Assembly: GCA_002104985.1 (NCBI GenBank)
Contig: MCGO01000025.1
Coordinates: 372,001-436,000, forward strand
Direction: 5' to 3'
Length of the DNA stretch: 64,000 bases
From: Rhizoclosmatium globosum
Lineage: Eukaryota > Chytridiomycota > Chytridiomycetes > Chytridiales > Chytriomycetaceae
A program made the position numbers and the translations under genes. Under the pieces are notes generated by a model. The model searched no databases. It had not been told where the DNA came from and worked only from the letters and a program-made list of their open reading frames with translations. Below are positions 45,303 to 55,967 of this stretch, piece by piece (position 1 is the stretch's first letter; every line of letters begins with the position of its first letter).

Positions 45303-46705
45303 CTACTTCTTATCCTTCTCAACAGTCCCAGGACTCATCCACCAACTAACCCCGCCTTCAACATCCCCACCTTCCCCGCCATCATCCCCCTCCCTCCCAC
45401 TCTTACTCCTCGGCCCAGGCCGCTTCATACTCGCCTGCCGAAACATATCCAACGCAACTTCACCTAAACTAGGCACAACAACAGCAGCAGATGATGCAAC
45501 ACTCTTCATACTCGCTGTACTCTTCTTCCTCGTGATTTTCCGTTTGAGCGAGGGAGAGCGGAGTTTGTCGAGGGTTTCGTCGATTTCGTCGAGGGTGAGG
45601 TCGGAGGGTGGGACGGGGAGGTCTTTGTGGCTTCGGAGGAGGGTTGCGGCGCGGCTGGAGGAGCGGGGGAGGGATGGGGAGGTGGTTTGGGTTGTTGGGG
45701 ATGTTGTTGTTGTTGTTGTTGTGTCTTGTTGTTGTGGGGTTGGGGTTGGAGGGGGTTGGAGGGATTCGGAGCGTTGGGGGCGGACTTTGTTGACGAAGGA
45801 GGAGAATGCTGTGGATACTGTGTCTATGGTTTTTGAGGCTGCTGTTTGGGCGGGGGATGGGGTGGTGGTGGTTGTGGTTGTGGTTGAGGAAGGGGTTGGG
45901 GTTTGGGGTGGGTTGAGGGATTCTGTGCGTTGTGGGCGGACTTTGTTGACGAAGGAGGAGAATGCTGTTGTTACTGATTCCATGCGTTCGGAAATTGTAT
46001 GTTGTGGGGTAGGGGTTGGTGATGCAGTGATGCGAATAGGGTCAATTGATTCGGAACTGATTCGCACTTCATCTCTTCTTTTCCTTGCTTTGACTTTGAT
46101 TTTGAGCGGAAGAGCGAGGGTGGTTTACGTAGGGATGGGGTAAGGCTGATTGCCGGGACAGGTGGAGGCGTCTCCTTCACGGGATCAGAAGCTGTTGGAG
46201 CAGGTGACTTTCGCGAGAATGATCTCAACAGAACTGAGCCAGGTGCATTGAAAGAGACATCGGAGGCGTTGCTCTGACGACGCTGGGCGTGTGCCAGAAA
46301 GCCAAACAGCTTCGAGTCCTTGTGAGGCGATGTTGGATCAGCCGGAGACACGGGTGATCCAGTTATGCTTGATGCGTAGGTAGCGGCAGAGGGGATGCCA
46401 CGGGGTTGACTGCCAGAGGTGGTAGGGGTTGTGATACCGGTTGTAACACTATTGGTATAAGAAGTGGTTGTAACACTGGTGCTACTGCCAATGCCAGTGT
46501 CGAATGCTACACCGAGATCTTTGCCAATAGCTGCCGATAATGAATCACCTGCGATGGCTGCTGCCTCTGACTCAGCAGCTTCCTTCTTTGCAAGTGCTTC
46601 CAAAAGCGCATCACCGGACATGAGATCGCTTGTTTCTCTGTCATTATTCAGAGTCGCACCAATATCGTCAAACGTGGAGAGTGCTGCGAGAAAGTTGGAC
46701 GACAT
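45303..46705 (-). CDS. Ser/Thr/Pro-rich protein with a duplicated internal module
   Basis: Unknown, mostly disordered protein of about 460 aa. It starts MSSNFLAALSTFDDIGATL at 46705. One base must be gained or lost near 46065 to connect to the C-terminal part. The middle holds two copies of a module (AFSSFVNKVRPQRTESL and AFSSFVNKVRPQRSESL), each followed by a Thr/Pro/Gln run. The basic S-x-x-L repeats (RSPSLKRKITRKKSTAS) look like phosphorylation-rich segments. It shares the FD-x-IG N-terminal motif with the adjacent gene at 47032. No enzyme domain is seen. Confidence 0.55.
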
Positions 46706-47031
46706 TTGCCCGTAATGCTGTCAAATGAGAGATTCAATTTGGAGATGAGAAAAGGAAGAGTTATTAAGTAACAACGTTATAGATAAACAGAATAATCAGA
46801 CACAGCGAGTCTTCCTTATTCGTTAAAACTTGTCATTCATCAAAAACGAAAAACTAGATCTATTATACTGTGAAAAGTAAAAGAAGAGAAACGAACGAAT
46901 GACCACTGCAGAGGAGCAAGGAAAAAAGAGCAATAACGAACTGTCAGAGGAGGGAATGAAAAATGAACTCATACGTTGTACCCAATTATGTGCTTGAATC
47001 ACCATTAAGCACACACATCGGGCTTAGGTAA

Positions 47032-47853
47032 TCAAAACTTAAAGTCATCCAACAGACTCTTCCCCTCTCCAAGATCCAAATCCAACTTGACCGACATTCT
47101 CGCCATTGACGTAGAGCTTCTAACAATAGGCACATCCAACTCATCCACCGGGGTCAAGAAGGGTGGAGTATCCGCACGCAACGACGGGTTCAACGATAAA
47201 GTCGTTACCGATTCTTTAAGCGTGGCAGCAGAAGCCGAGGGGCGTGGGTATGTAGCGGGAGGAGATGGAGATGGAGACAGTGTTCTCAGGTTTGATTTGT
47301 TTGAGCCACGGTTTAGGGAGGGTGGTGTTGACGGTGGAGGATCCTGTTTTTGACGGCGAAAGAAGGCTGAGAAGGCTGAGATTGATTTCTTCATGTCAGG
47401 AGGGGATGTAGTAGTGGTGGTAGTTGCAGTTGTTTTGGTAGTAGCAGCCGTGGCAGTAGTGCTAGTAGTCATCGCCGATGCCTTTGACAGGGTTGATGCA
47501 TTTGACAGGGTAGAAAGGCGTCTCTGAGGCGGAAGGGGAACGGGCGGCAGGGCATCTGTTGGCGTTGGCGGGATTGGGATCTTGTGTTCGTTAACATTAT
47601 CAACCGATCCAAGTTCCAGCGATCCAAGCGACAATTGGCTGCGTCTTCTCTTTCGCTCGTCCGATTCTTGTTCGAGAATTGCGGCAATTTGCGCATCGAC
47701 GGCGGCGAGATTGAGCCGCTTTGACGACGGCGATCGCAGCAATTCGGTTGTGCTGAAGCTGGTGCCAATCGTGTCGAACGAGGACAAGTCAAAGAGCGAC
47801 TCGATTGATCCGCTTCCTGAAGCACTCGTTGCGGGTTCGGTGGTTGATGTCAT
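47032..47853 (-). CDS. Ser/Thr-rich protein, probable paralog of the neighbour at 45303
   Basis: Intronless 273-aa protein starting MTSTTEPATSASGSGSIES. It contains LFDLSSFDTIGTSFS near the N-terminus, a basic ERKRRRSQLS, a long Thr run, then ISAFSAFFRRQKQ, Ser/Pro repeats and an acidic-hydrophobic end (KLDLDLGEGKSLLDDFKF). The FD-x-IG motif and the AFS-x-F-x(5-6)-Q module match the upstream-neighbour protein in the same order, suggesting an old tandem duplication. Function is unknown. Confidence 0.6.
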   Translation of the reverse strand: MTSTTEPATSASGSGSIESLFDLSSFDTIGTSFSTTELLRSPSSKRLNLAAVDAQIAAILEQESDERKRRRSQLSLGSLELGSVDNVNEHKIPIPPTPTDALPPVPLPPQRRLSTLSNASTLSKASAMTTSTTATAATTKTTATTTTTTSPPDMKKSISAFSAFFRRQKQDPPPSTPPSLNRGSNKSNLRTLSPSPSPPATYPRPSASAATLKESVTTLSLNPSLRADTPPFLTPVDELDVPIVRSSTSMARMSVKLDLDLGEGKSLLDDFKF

Positions 47854-48059
47854 GCTAGTAAAGGGGAAGTGTCTGACTCAAACGCAACAAAAACATCAAA
47901 CGTGAAACAGCGATATTCCCCCTAACAACCCCTAGAAATTCTGTTTGGGTCCGCCATCTCTACTTTGGAAGAGATAAAAGCATGCACTCTGAAACACGAA
48001 TAGTCAGCAGTCACGTCAAAGAAACTGCAAATGCCTCCCATTGTCTCCCATAAAAGAAA

Positions 48060-48348
48060 ATGAACACAACCACTCCTCAACCCCAACAATCCAACATCTC
48101 ACACAAAGCCACAGCGAAGATACTTGCACGAAAAGAAGGACGAGTACGTTTTCATAAAGCTGCTTACTCATCTACCCCTTATCTGAAACCCCCTTATTTG
48201 CAAACAGAGTGGAATATATGCAAAAGATCCAACACACGGAAATAATGACCAAATCCACAAATACAAAACCAATCAAATCAGTTCCAAAACACAATCCGCG
48301 CGCTCTACTCAACGCCCCAATTATAAATCGACATGCTTTACAAGTTGA
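48060..48348 (+). CDS. Small spliced hypothetical gene (74 aa)
   Basis: Two short exons (48060-48143, 48208-48348) joined by a 64-nt intron with a strong donor (CGA|GTACGT) and acceptor (AAACAG). They read MNTTTPQPQQSNISHKATAK through ILARKEGR|SGIYAKDPTHGNN to a stop at 48346. The protein is polar and basic, with no family recognised. The splice sites and preserved frame favour a real gene; the low complexity argues for caution. Confidence 0.35.
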
Positions 48349-48873
48349 CACACCTCTGGTATACTCTTACCTCACCATACAGATATTCTCTAACACAAAA
48401 TCTATAATTAGTTTACAGGCCGTGCACTCCTCGAAAAGGCACTTGATACGTGCACATACATTTCAACGACATATCAATCCCCACTCCGAATCCCTATCCC
48501 ACACACATCTGTCGACGGGAAACTGTATCCACATGGAATAGATCGATCCAGAAAAGTCAAGACAGAGTGAAACCATCACACTGGATATTGATTGTGTTTT
48601 CTTTCCCTCCCTAACAACAACCCTTTTATAGTTTACCCGTTTTTATTGTATTTTTATATTTGTTATTTGCAAAAAAAAAGCGACAGAAAAAGGAAAAAAC
48701 CGGAAAAAATAAAAGCGTGTCTACCCCACGTTTTGGGGTTATGTTAACAGTTGGAGATAATTCATCGCTTTACGAATATATCCCACAATCTCTCTTTTTT
48801 TTTCTATTTTAGAATAATTGAGGTGCAGCTGCTACACCAGAGTCGTACCCCTTCCCTTGTTGTGAAGGCACAG
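48349..48873. other. Gene-free interval (525 bp)
   Basis: AT-rich sequence with A- and T-runs (for example near 48660-48720). It lies between a small plus-strand candidate gene and the stop of a minus-strand gene. No coding exon or structured RNA was recognised. Confidence 0.4.
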
Positions 48874-50311
48874 CTACAGCTTGAGGCCGTTGCACCACTG
48901 CGGTTGCGGTGCGACGTATTCATTCGAATACCGGTGTTGCTGTTGCGGCACGTATTCATTCGAATACCTCTGTTGTTGCAGATGCTGTTGGTCCATCGAA
49001 TACCGTCCATCGCTGGAAACCCTCTGCCCGTCTGTTGAATACCTCTGCTCCATCGACGCGCGTTGGGAGTGTACGAGGGGCTGGTTTGTGTACTGTTGTA
49101 CGACGAACTGTTGTGTGGGTGTGGGTGGTGCGGTGAAGGTTGTGGAGGGGGATCGTTGGGCGTCGGAGGAGAGTCTGTGGACGTATGGTTGTTGTGGGGC
49201 GGAGTAGTTTCGTTGGGGTTGGAATTGTTGGGTTGTGGGGGTGTGTTTGTTGAGTGGCGGAGGGGAGGGCGGGCGAGGATGGGTGGGGTTCTTGTTGGAG
49301 TGTATTGTTGTTGTTGTTGTTGGTCGAGGGATGTGCGGGCTGGGTGGGGGAGGTGGTCGAATTTGGGGGAGGAGTTGTAGGAGGTTGGATTTGAGGCGTA
49401 GATTGGATGTGGGGAGGAGAGCGGGGCGATGGCGGGGGAAGGGAGAGTAGAGACTGGGGCGGAGTGTGGGTACGTGGGTGGTTGGTAGCGGTTTGGAGAG
49501 GCGATGTAGCCTTGTTGTGGGGGTTGGATGGATACAGTTTGTGGTACAATGTTGTTGTTATTGTTATTGTAGGTGGGTTGAGTGTATGAATTGAATTGAG
49601 GTGTGGCAGGAGTGGAAAAATGACCTTGTTGTGGCTGATTAGTTGCCTATGCTGATCATACTGTTGATATTGTTGTTGCTGCTGTGGATCATATTGAGAT
49701 CGATGTTGTTGGTGATCGTAGTATTGCTGATAAGGGTTCTGCTGACTTTGGGGAGACACTTGGTGGACAGGTGAAAAGCCGCCGTCCATGACCTCCTCCA
49801 TGACAATATCTTCCTTTGGAGGCTTGTATCCCGCAAGTCTCAGAGCCGTGTCTCTGCCGCTGAGGGCCAGAGACGATACAGATCTCCGCAAACCACCGAC
49901 AACCTGGGTGACATTGAGTGGAGTATCTGACATTGACTGAGCAGTACCGCCTGCACTACTGCCACTGCCACTGCCACTAGTACCAGTTGAAGCCAGGGTA
50001 GTTGGCAGTTGCTGATTCTGATTCGCAGCACTGAACAAGTACGTTGACAGCGACCTCCGCAGCGACGGCCGAGTCGATGACTCATTCGCCCCGAACGAGG
50101 GCATTGACGGCATCGAAGGCATCGAAGGCATTGATGAAATCGCCGGAATTGTCGGAAGTGCCGCCGGAAGAAACGTGGACATTGAGGCGACCGAGGGCAG
50201 CCACGCCGCCGATCGTTCCCCTTCGAGTTCAGGCGGCGGTGCGTGTGCGTCCGAGTGGTGCTGTGGCAGCGAATCGTCGGCCTTGCTGAAGTACGACGAG
50301 ATGCGCTCCAT
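48874..50311 (-). CDS. Gln/Pro/Ser-rich low-complexity protein with RYS-type mini-repeats
   Basis: Unknown protein starting MERISSYFSKADDSLPQ (ATG at 50311); an in-frame TTG further upstream is not used. It contains Met-Pro-Ser repeats (SSMPSMPSMPSMPS), RRSLSTYLFSAANQ, a Gln-rich segment (QYDPQQQQQYQQYDQ), a Pro-rich middle, and at the end short repeats RYSTDGQRVSSDGRYSMDQQ, RYSNEYVPQQQH and RYSNEYVAPQPQ before the stop at 48874. The Gln-rich and Pro-rich parts fall into different frames near 49640 and again near 49250, so one or more single-base indels are likely. The composition suggests a disordered, possibly prion-like protein. Confidence 0.5.
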
Positions 50312-50948
50312 CCTTCGAACTTGGAACTTGGAACTTGGAACTGCCGCTTTTGGTGTTGGTTGGTTGACAGCAGAGTTCTTGGTTCTGATGAAACTCCAAA
50401 AATCCAATCAATTTGTTTGCGACAAAGGGACTGCCACTTTGCTATGGCTATTTCACCGCCTTTTTCATGGATACATTATTATTACTACACAATACAAGAA
50501 CATTTGGATCAATTTTGTCTACTTCTTTCCATTGTTTGACTCAAATGTATTATTGAGATGTTGACCAGATACAATCCAGAATACTTGAGCATGTTGTGTT
50601 GCAGCTGCCAATCCAAAATTTAGTTGTGAGAAAATCTTAACACATGGGTAGCTGCCAATCGGACAACAAGAGGAGACTTTTTTGTTGCAGTTCCCTCCTG
50701 GGTCTTCAGACACCAACACAATGGGCAAAAACAGGAAGCTTCATTTATATTCCCCAACAACAAAGGAATACACAATCTCGGAAATATATCACCCAATAAG
50801 AACAAAGGAAATCCCTCCTCCTCACGTACTTTTGTTCCCGTACACAAAACAATCCACCTACCACACAACAATCGAATTTCCCTTTCATCAAGCCAAGAAG
50901 AAGTCTCCCCCAACCGTCCAAAAGAGGGAAAAAAACTACCCTCAAAAA
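50312..50948. other. Divergent intergenic interval (637 bp)
   Basis: Lies between the starts of the Gln-rich gene (minus) and a seven-TM gene (plus). A short direct repeat, three tandem GGAACTT units near 50324-50343, lies just upstream of the Gln-rich gene start. No other feature is supported. Confidence 0.4.
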
Positions 50949-52081
50949 ATGTCCAACGACACTATCGCTTTGACTACATCCGCAGTGATCACAACCCAAA
51001 ACTACGCCGTCATGGGAATCCTCTCAGGCCTCACAATGGAAATATCCCTCTCCGGCCTAATTTCAACTGCCGTCCGCGTGTTCAGCTCCGAAGACGCAGG
51101 TGCATCAAGCTTCATACCCGTTGCAGGAATAATGTCTCTCTTCAACGCCTTCTGCATCGCTTACAACGCCCTCTTTATCCGTTCCTTCTTTCTCGACGGC
51201 TCAAACTGTTGGTCTGGTCAACGCGCAACGAATGTCTGTTCGCATATGTTTTACCTGTCGTTTGGTACCATTTGTTGTTGCTTTTTTTCTGTTTTGGTTG
51301 ACAACGTGTTAATCTGCATTAGGACAGATTTGTTCTTGTTGTACAAGACGTATACGCTTTCTTTGCATAGTAAAGTCGTGTTGGTTGCGATGACGGTGAT
51401 TTTGTTGCACAGGATTGTGTGGACTGTGTGGGATATCATAAAGAGTCAAGGTGTATGGGATGATTCTGCCCAAAACTGCGAATACGTTCAGTACCCTACA
51501 ACCGGAATCGGTATGTGGCCCACCACTCCCTTTGTCTTGTTTTCAATAATCCTCCACTTCATGTCTTTGTCTGACCGGGTTCACCACCTCCCTTTGTTCT
51601 TTTTACACAATAGGATACAACAGTGCAGACATCATTTCGGATTCCTTTTGCACACTTACAGCGATTCTTTTGAATTACAAGAGTCTTGTAACGGGACCAG
51701 TGACGGATAGTATCAAAGTGATTGTCCAGGAAAACATTCTCCGTAGTTTTGTGGTTGTGACTGTGAATTCGTTTGAATTGTACGCGGCAACGAACTGGAC
51801 GGACCCGTATTTGACGTTGCTTGCGTTTTTGATTCAGAATTACACGTATGCGCGGTGTTTGAATGCTGAGTTGTTTGTGAGTGTTGTATTGATTGGTTGT
51901 TGCTTATTACTGATGACACATAATAGTGGATTGAGGCGAGAAAGACTGCGGCTGGGCAGACTACTAGTATGAGTACAACTGGATCTCAGATTGCACCAGC
52001 GGCTCTGCGGGCCCCAAGAAGGAAGGAACGTCCACAATTACGGACAAGAAGGATATCAAGAAATCTTCCAGCGTTTTTTGA
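50949..52081 (+). CDS. Seven-transmembrane protein, unknown ligand
   Basis: Probable seven-helix membrane protein, possibly receptor-like. Exons 50949-51264, 51328-51510, 51614-51876 and 51927 onward. The 63-nt intron at 51265-51327 is stop-free and a multiple of three, and is easily mistaken for coding sequence; splicing yields YLSF|DLFLLYKTYTL. Helices can be seen at AVMGILSGLTMEISLSG, FIPVAGIMSLFNAFCIAY, DLFLLYKTY, VVLVAMTVILLHRIVW, FCTLTAILLNYK, ILRSFVVVTVNSFELYA and LTLLAFLIQNYTYA. The start MSNDTIALTTSA carries N-glycosylation-type sites. The tail appears to shift by one base so that it reads GPKKEGTSTITDKKDIKKS before the stop at 52079. No DRY or NPxxY motif of class A receptors is seen. 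Confidence 0.6.
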
Positions 52082-52155
52082 AAACACCTTTCACCGTTCG
52101 CTACAATTCATTTTCTACTATTTCAGTACATTTATCCTTAGTTATACAATTCAAT

Positions 52156-52841
52156 CTATTCATCACGTACATCCTTCAATTCATAATAAAACAACCACTG
52201 CTTCACCGTATCCCCAACCTCAATCGCCCTATCACATTCCCACCCCGGAATAGAATACGTAATCGTAACAATCCTCCTCTTCCTCCTCCCCTCCCCCTCC
52301 CCTTCTCCGTCACCCCCACCCTCAAGCCACCTCCTCAACTGCCCCTTCAATTTCCCCAACCCCAACGGCAACAAATACAAAACAAACAAATCAACCCGCA
52401 CCGCCTCCAAATCAACCGCAAACATATCCCCCTCAATCACATGCAACACCCCGTCCGCATACCGCGTCGCAACAACACTCCGCAAATGGTCCGCCAGAAA
52501 CGGATCCAACTCACAACCAACGACTCTCCGCCTCTGCACCCCGTCGGGCACGGGAAGCAGTCCAACGCCTGTGTGAGCACGCGGCCGTCCCCGCAGCCAA
52601 GGTCGCAGAGGACGTCGAGTGTTGGGTTGTAGGACGCGAAGTGGAGAGCGTCGAGGGCGGTTGCGAGAGTGCATGGAACGAAGGGGGCGATGAAGGCTGT
52701 TCCGTCCATTGGGATTGAGTTTACGAGTGTCCGTGGGGCCGTTGTGTGGAGGCGGGCTGTGAATTGCGTTGTTGGCGTTGTTGTGAAGATGTCGGTCGAG
52801 GCTGGGAACGGGTCCGTGGGTTCGTCGTCGTTGTGGCTCAT
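52156..52841 (-). CDS. Class I SAM-dependent methyltransferase (possibly FAM173-like lysine methyltransferase)
   Basis: Methyltransferase of about 228 aa. It starts MSHNDDEPTDPFPASTD and shows motif I DLGCGDGRVLTQA, a post-I acidic site GCELDPFLADHLR, an acidic motif VIEGDMFAVDLEAV, a LYLLPLGLGKL strand, and IVTITYSIPGWE near the end. This layout resembles small lysine methyltransferases of the FAM173/ATPSCKMT type, but the substrate is uncertain. The frame changes by one base near 52575, between motif I and the next strand, and looks like an indel. The 3' end lies 75 bp from the convergent seven-TM gene. Confidence 0.68.
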
Positions 52842-52900
52842 TGTGTTGGGTTTTGGGTTTGAACAGTTTTATGAGAAGAAAAGAAAAGAAAGATGGGTTT

Positions 52901-53598
52901 TTAATGGCATTGGAGACCGCCCTTTGACGTGTTTTTGTTGTTGATTGTGCGTTGGAACATGTAGAATCCTGTTCCTGTTCCACCGAGAATTGCAAGCACA
53001 AGCCACATGTTTAAGGTCATGAACACTGTCATGATTACGAGACTTGTGAAGGAACTGACTACGTGGTACACTGTGCGAGCAAAGTGCAGTTGCTCTGGTG
53101 TTTGCTTTCCTGCACCTGAAGGAGAAGCAAGCTTTGCCAGGGATGCGAGAAGGAGGTTGTTTGAGGCTGGGAGCAGGTGGGCGTCGTCTGAATCGGAGCC
53201 TGATGTTGAGTGATCGATGGTTTGAGCATATCGTGATTCAAGGAGGGATCGCGTGTATTGAAGGTATTCGTGGCTGTTTCCGTTCTTTAGTTTCAGCTTG
53301 TAAATGGAAGGGGAGGCCTTACCCGAATGAAAGGGCAAACATGATAGCACACAGGAAGAACATTGAAGTGGGACCAGTCGTTTTCAAGCTTGTCAAGAGA
53401 ATCGTTGTTTCTGCATCAAAGGATTCATTAGCCTCAATGAGACACCCTCTAGTAGCACTAACCGAAGGACCAGGAGAAGGTCATGGCCATCGAGTGGGAC
53501 ATGGCAGCATGTGATCCAGTTGATGCTGCTGCTGCCACAGTTGAGGCTGTCGAGGCAGTGTGCATTGAATGATCGTGCATCGAGTGGTCGTGGGCCAT
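52901..53598 (-). CDS. CTR-type copper transporter
   Basis: Trimeric high-affinity Cu(I) uptake channel. Exons 53598-53463, 53410-53323 and 53273-52901 (introns 52 and 49 nt) encode 198 aa. The N-terminus is Met/His-rich (MAHDHSMHDHSMH, HAAMSHSMAMTFSWSF), as in copper-scavenging ectodomains. Helix 1 is TSMFFLCAIMFALSFG. A cytosolic loop of about 80 residues follows. Helix 2 has the M-x(3)-M copper motif (MTVFMTLNMW). Helix 3 has the G-x-G-x-G packing motif (GGTGTGFYMF). Both introns fall so that the frame is kept. The plasma or vacuolar membrane location cannot be decided. Confidence 0.85.
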
Positions 53599-53650
53599 TT
53601 TTGGAATGAAGATAATAATCCAATAAATACATTGTTATTCTACAGTATAA

Positions 53651-54021
53651 TCAAGACTTTTGCTTCTTTTCCTTCAACCACGGATCCGGGGCCGCCAAGT
53701 GCTCCATCATTATTTGCAGCTCATCCACGAGAGACTCGACTTGCTTGAGTTGTGTTTGAAGGGTGTTTACTTCCTGCTCCCTGCACGTTAGCCATCATGG
53801 AAGGCAAGAATAGAAAAGCGAATGCACCTGTTTGAGAGTATCGCGCTGCTTAGTGAGAGAAAGGGTATCGAGTTGAGCATCCTGGTTGAAAGAAGAAGGA
53901 TCTTTGACATGAACCAGCAGAGCATCCAAGTCCTCCGCAGCCACCTTCAGTTCTCCAGTGAAGGTACTTGATTACTTTCGAATGCTGCGAGTGCATTAGC
54001 CGCCAGAGCATACGCATCCAT
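53651..54021 (-). CDS. Small coiled-coil protein, unknown
   Basis: Starts MDAYALAANALAAFESNQ at 54021 and ends WLKEKKQKS at 53651. A 54-nt intron (53774-53827) joins TKQRDTLKQ to EVNTLQTQLKQVESLVDELQ, a clear heptad-rich helix ending MMEHLAAPDPW. Between the start and TGELKVAAEDLDALLVHVK one base is out near 53965. About 107 aa in all. Size and helix pattern recall small subunits of Mediator, kinetochore or prefoldin-like complexes, but none is recognised with confidence. Confidence 0.5.
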
Positions 54022-54056
54022 TTGATATTATTTTTGGATCAATTCATTGAAAACAA

Positions 54057-55796
54057 ATGAACAACAACAAAAGAAACCAACAAATCCAAATCCAAATGAA
54101 TCGGCTGTCGCTTGTCCGCCGCCTCAGCCTCCGCCAAGCACTGACACTTGCCACGTGGCTTACTCTCGGCCTTGTTCTCGTTGTGCTCGCTGTCCAACTC
54201 GTGGCCCTTCTGACTACAAACGACTTCAAACATCCTTCAACTTCGCCGGATTCAACCACCGCAAACTTGCTTGTCAAGCAGGATATCGTGATTACCTCAT
54301 CACCCTCGATTGCGAAGCTGCAGGTGCATTCACCGGGCCCGTCTCTGTTTCTCTCGCAGAACCAACACTTTGCTCAACGTTCGGTCAGGCTGCCGATTCC
54401 AAAGAAGGGCAGTAAAGAGTCAAGTCAGATTACGATTCCTACAAAGAACACTCGCCGCTATTCTCACATGCGCTGCACGGGTGATGAAAAGTCAATTAAT
54501 GGGCGACGGGAACGTATTTGTACTTTTGAGAATGTGTGTTATAACACTGCTGCAAAGGAATGGAATTACTTTGTGCGTCCCGATTCACCCAGGAAAGCTA
54601 TTTTGTATGATGAGCAGTATGGGGAGCGATATGAGTTTTGGGAGAAGGAAATGTATGAGTTTCCGTTGGGCTTTTTGCCTTTATCTGGGTTTTCGCATGG
54701 GTCTACGGATTTTGGGTTTGAGGTATGTTATTTGTTTTCTGCTGTTGTGTGGAGTTGGAATTCACATTCCTTACAGATAAAGCAAGCACAATCACCAGCC
54801 GTCACAGATCCGTCAAACACAGCGATTCTCACCAATTTGCATGCTCTTTTTCATCTTGCGGTTCACGACGACAATTTAGGACATTTATTATGGGAAGAAA
54901 TGGGAATGCTCTGGTACAGCATGATTCGCATGAACTCCTACAGCGACGATATGATGCCCCTCCATATGCTCGGTCCCTTACCCGACCGAAAACTCTCCCA
55001 CAAATTCCGCAACGCCTTCATGAAAGCCATCACAAAAAACGCCCCACAAGACCTCGAAACCTACACAGCCTCCCTCCAAAAACCCAACATCTGTTTCGAC
55101 CAACTCCTCGTTGGCGGAAACCAACTCCGCTTCTTCCAAAACGCATTCTTCCGAAACATTGGCCACGAACCCCTCTTCTACTCCCTCCGAAACCGCATCC
55201 TCCAATCCCACGGAATCGACCCCTCCCAACCCCCATCCCGCCACCGCATCGTCTTCACAAACAAAACCGAAACCCTCAAAATGGCGCTCGAAGGAAACAC
55301 CCTCGCCAAAAACCGCGGCATCCAAAACCTCGCCGAAGCCGTCGCCCACATCAAGAAGCTATACCCCACAACACAAGTCGACGTCATCGAGTGGCAGAAA
55401 CTCGATATGGCGGCTCAACTGCAACTCATGCATTCAACAACGATTTTCATTTCCCCGTGCGGTGGGGTCTCCACGCTGTTGCCGTTCCTTCCGGAAGGCG
55501 CGCATGCGATTATTGTCGATTACTTTGACCGCGTGGGTGATTCGTATTACGGCACGCGCGCGGGAACGAGTGTGAGTATGGAGGCGCCAATGTGGAATTA
55601 TATCCCGCATGTGAAGAAGCTGTATTATCAGGTGTGGGGGCCGCAGGATCTTGTGAGTGATGTGGAGGGGAAGAAGGTGGAGGATGTGGATTGGAGGTAT
55701 GAAGTTAGTACGAAGATTGATTTGGGAAGTTGGAGGGGCTTGTTGAAGCCGCTTTTGAGGATATGGAGCCGTAGAGTACTGGTTGCTGCTTTCTGA
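54057..55796 (+). CDS. Type II membrane glycosyltransferase, GT61-like
   Basis: Golgi-type glycosyltransferase. Exons 54057-54722 and 54777-55796 give 561 aa. The 54-nt intron is stop-free and a multiple of three, so an unspliced reading also stays open. Splicing joins DFGFE to IKQAQSPA. A short cytosolic tail precedes one signal-anchor helix (ATWLTLGLVLVVLAVQLVALL), then a Ser/Pro stem. The catalytic part has CTFENVCYN, HDDNLGHLLWEE and the late FISPCGGVSTLLPFLPEGAH, which match the layout of the DUF563/GT61 family (H-x-x-x-D near the middle, HGAGL-like loop near the end). Donor and acceptor sugars are unknown. Confidence 0.72.
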   Translation: MNNNKRNQQIQIQMNRLSLVRRLSLRQALTLATWLTLGLVLVVLAVQLVALLTTNDFKHPSTSPDSTTANLLVKQDIVITSSPSIAKLQVHSPGPSLFLSQNQHFAQRSVRLPIPKKGSKESSQITIPTKNTRRYSHMRCTGDEKSINGRRERICTFENVCYNTAAKEWNYFVRPDSPRKAILYDEQYGERYEFWEKEMYEFPLGFLPLSGFSHGSTDFGFEVCYLFSAVVWSWNSHSLQIKQAQSPAVTDPSNTAILTNLHALFHLAVHDDNLGHLLWEEMGMLWYSMIRMNSYSDDMMPLHMLGPLPDRKLSHKFRNAFMKAITKNAPQDLETYTASLQKPNICFDQLLVGGNQLRFFQNAFFRNIGHEPLFYSLRNRILQSHGIDPSQPPSRHRIVFTNKTETLKMALEGNTLAKNRGIQNLAEAVAHIKKLYPTTQVDVIEWQKLDMAAQLQLMHSTTIFISPCGGVSTLLPFLPEGAHAIIVDYFDRVGDSYYGTRAGTSVSMEAPMWNYIPHVKKLYYQVWGPQDLVSDVEGKKVEDVDWRYEVSTKIDLGSWRGLLKPLLRIWSRRVLVAAF

Positions 55797-55967
55797 CAGT
55801 TTTTCTTTCCTTGTTTCTTTCGGATCCGATCATTTTGGGGGGCTGTTCGTTCTAATTATTTGTTTTGATTATTACTGAGGAGATATAGAGAATTATTTTA
55901 TTAGTTCAGAGTCAGTTCATTGTTTTATTATTCAACAGGCCAAAAATTGTCTTCCTGGTGAACAAAG

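Noticed and set aside
45532..46143. 203-codon plus-strand frame rich in Val and Gly
   Set aside because: Antisense shadow of the Thr/Pro-rich gene at 45303-46705; the repeats mirror its Thr/Gln codons.
48956..49640. Thr/Pro/Asn-rich continuation of the Gln-rich protein in its original frame
   Set aside because: Its composition (TITITTTLY, HTHTTVRRTT) is that of an out-of-frame reading. The alternative frame gives sensible Gln/Pro text and RYS repeats.
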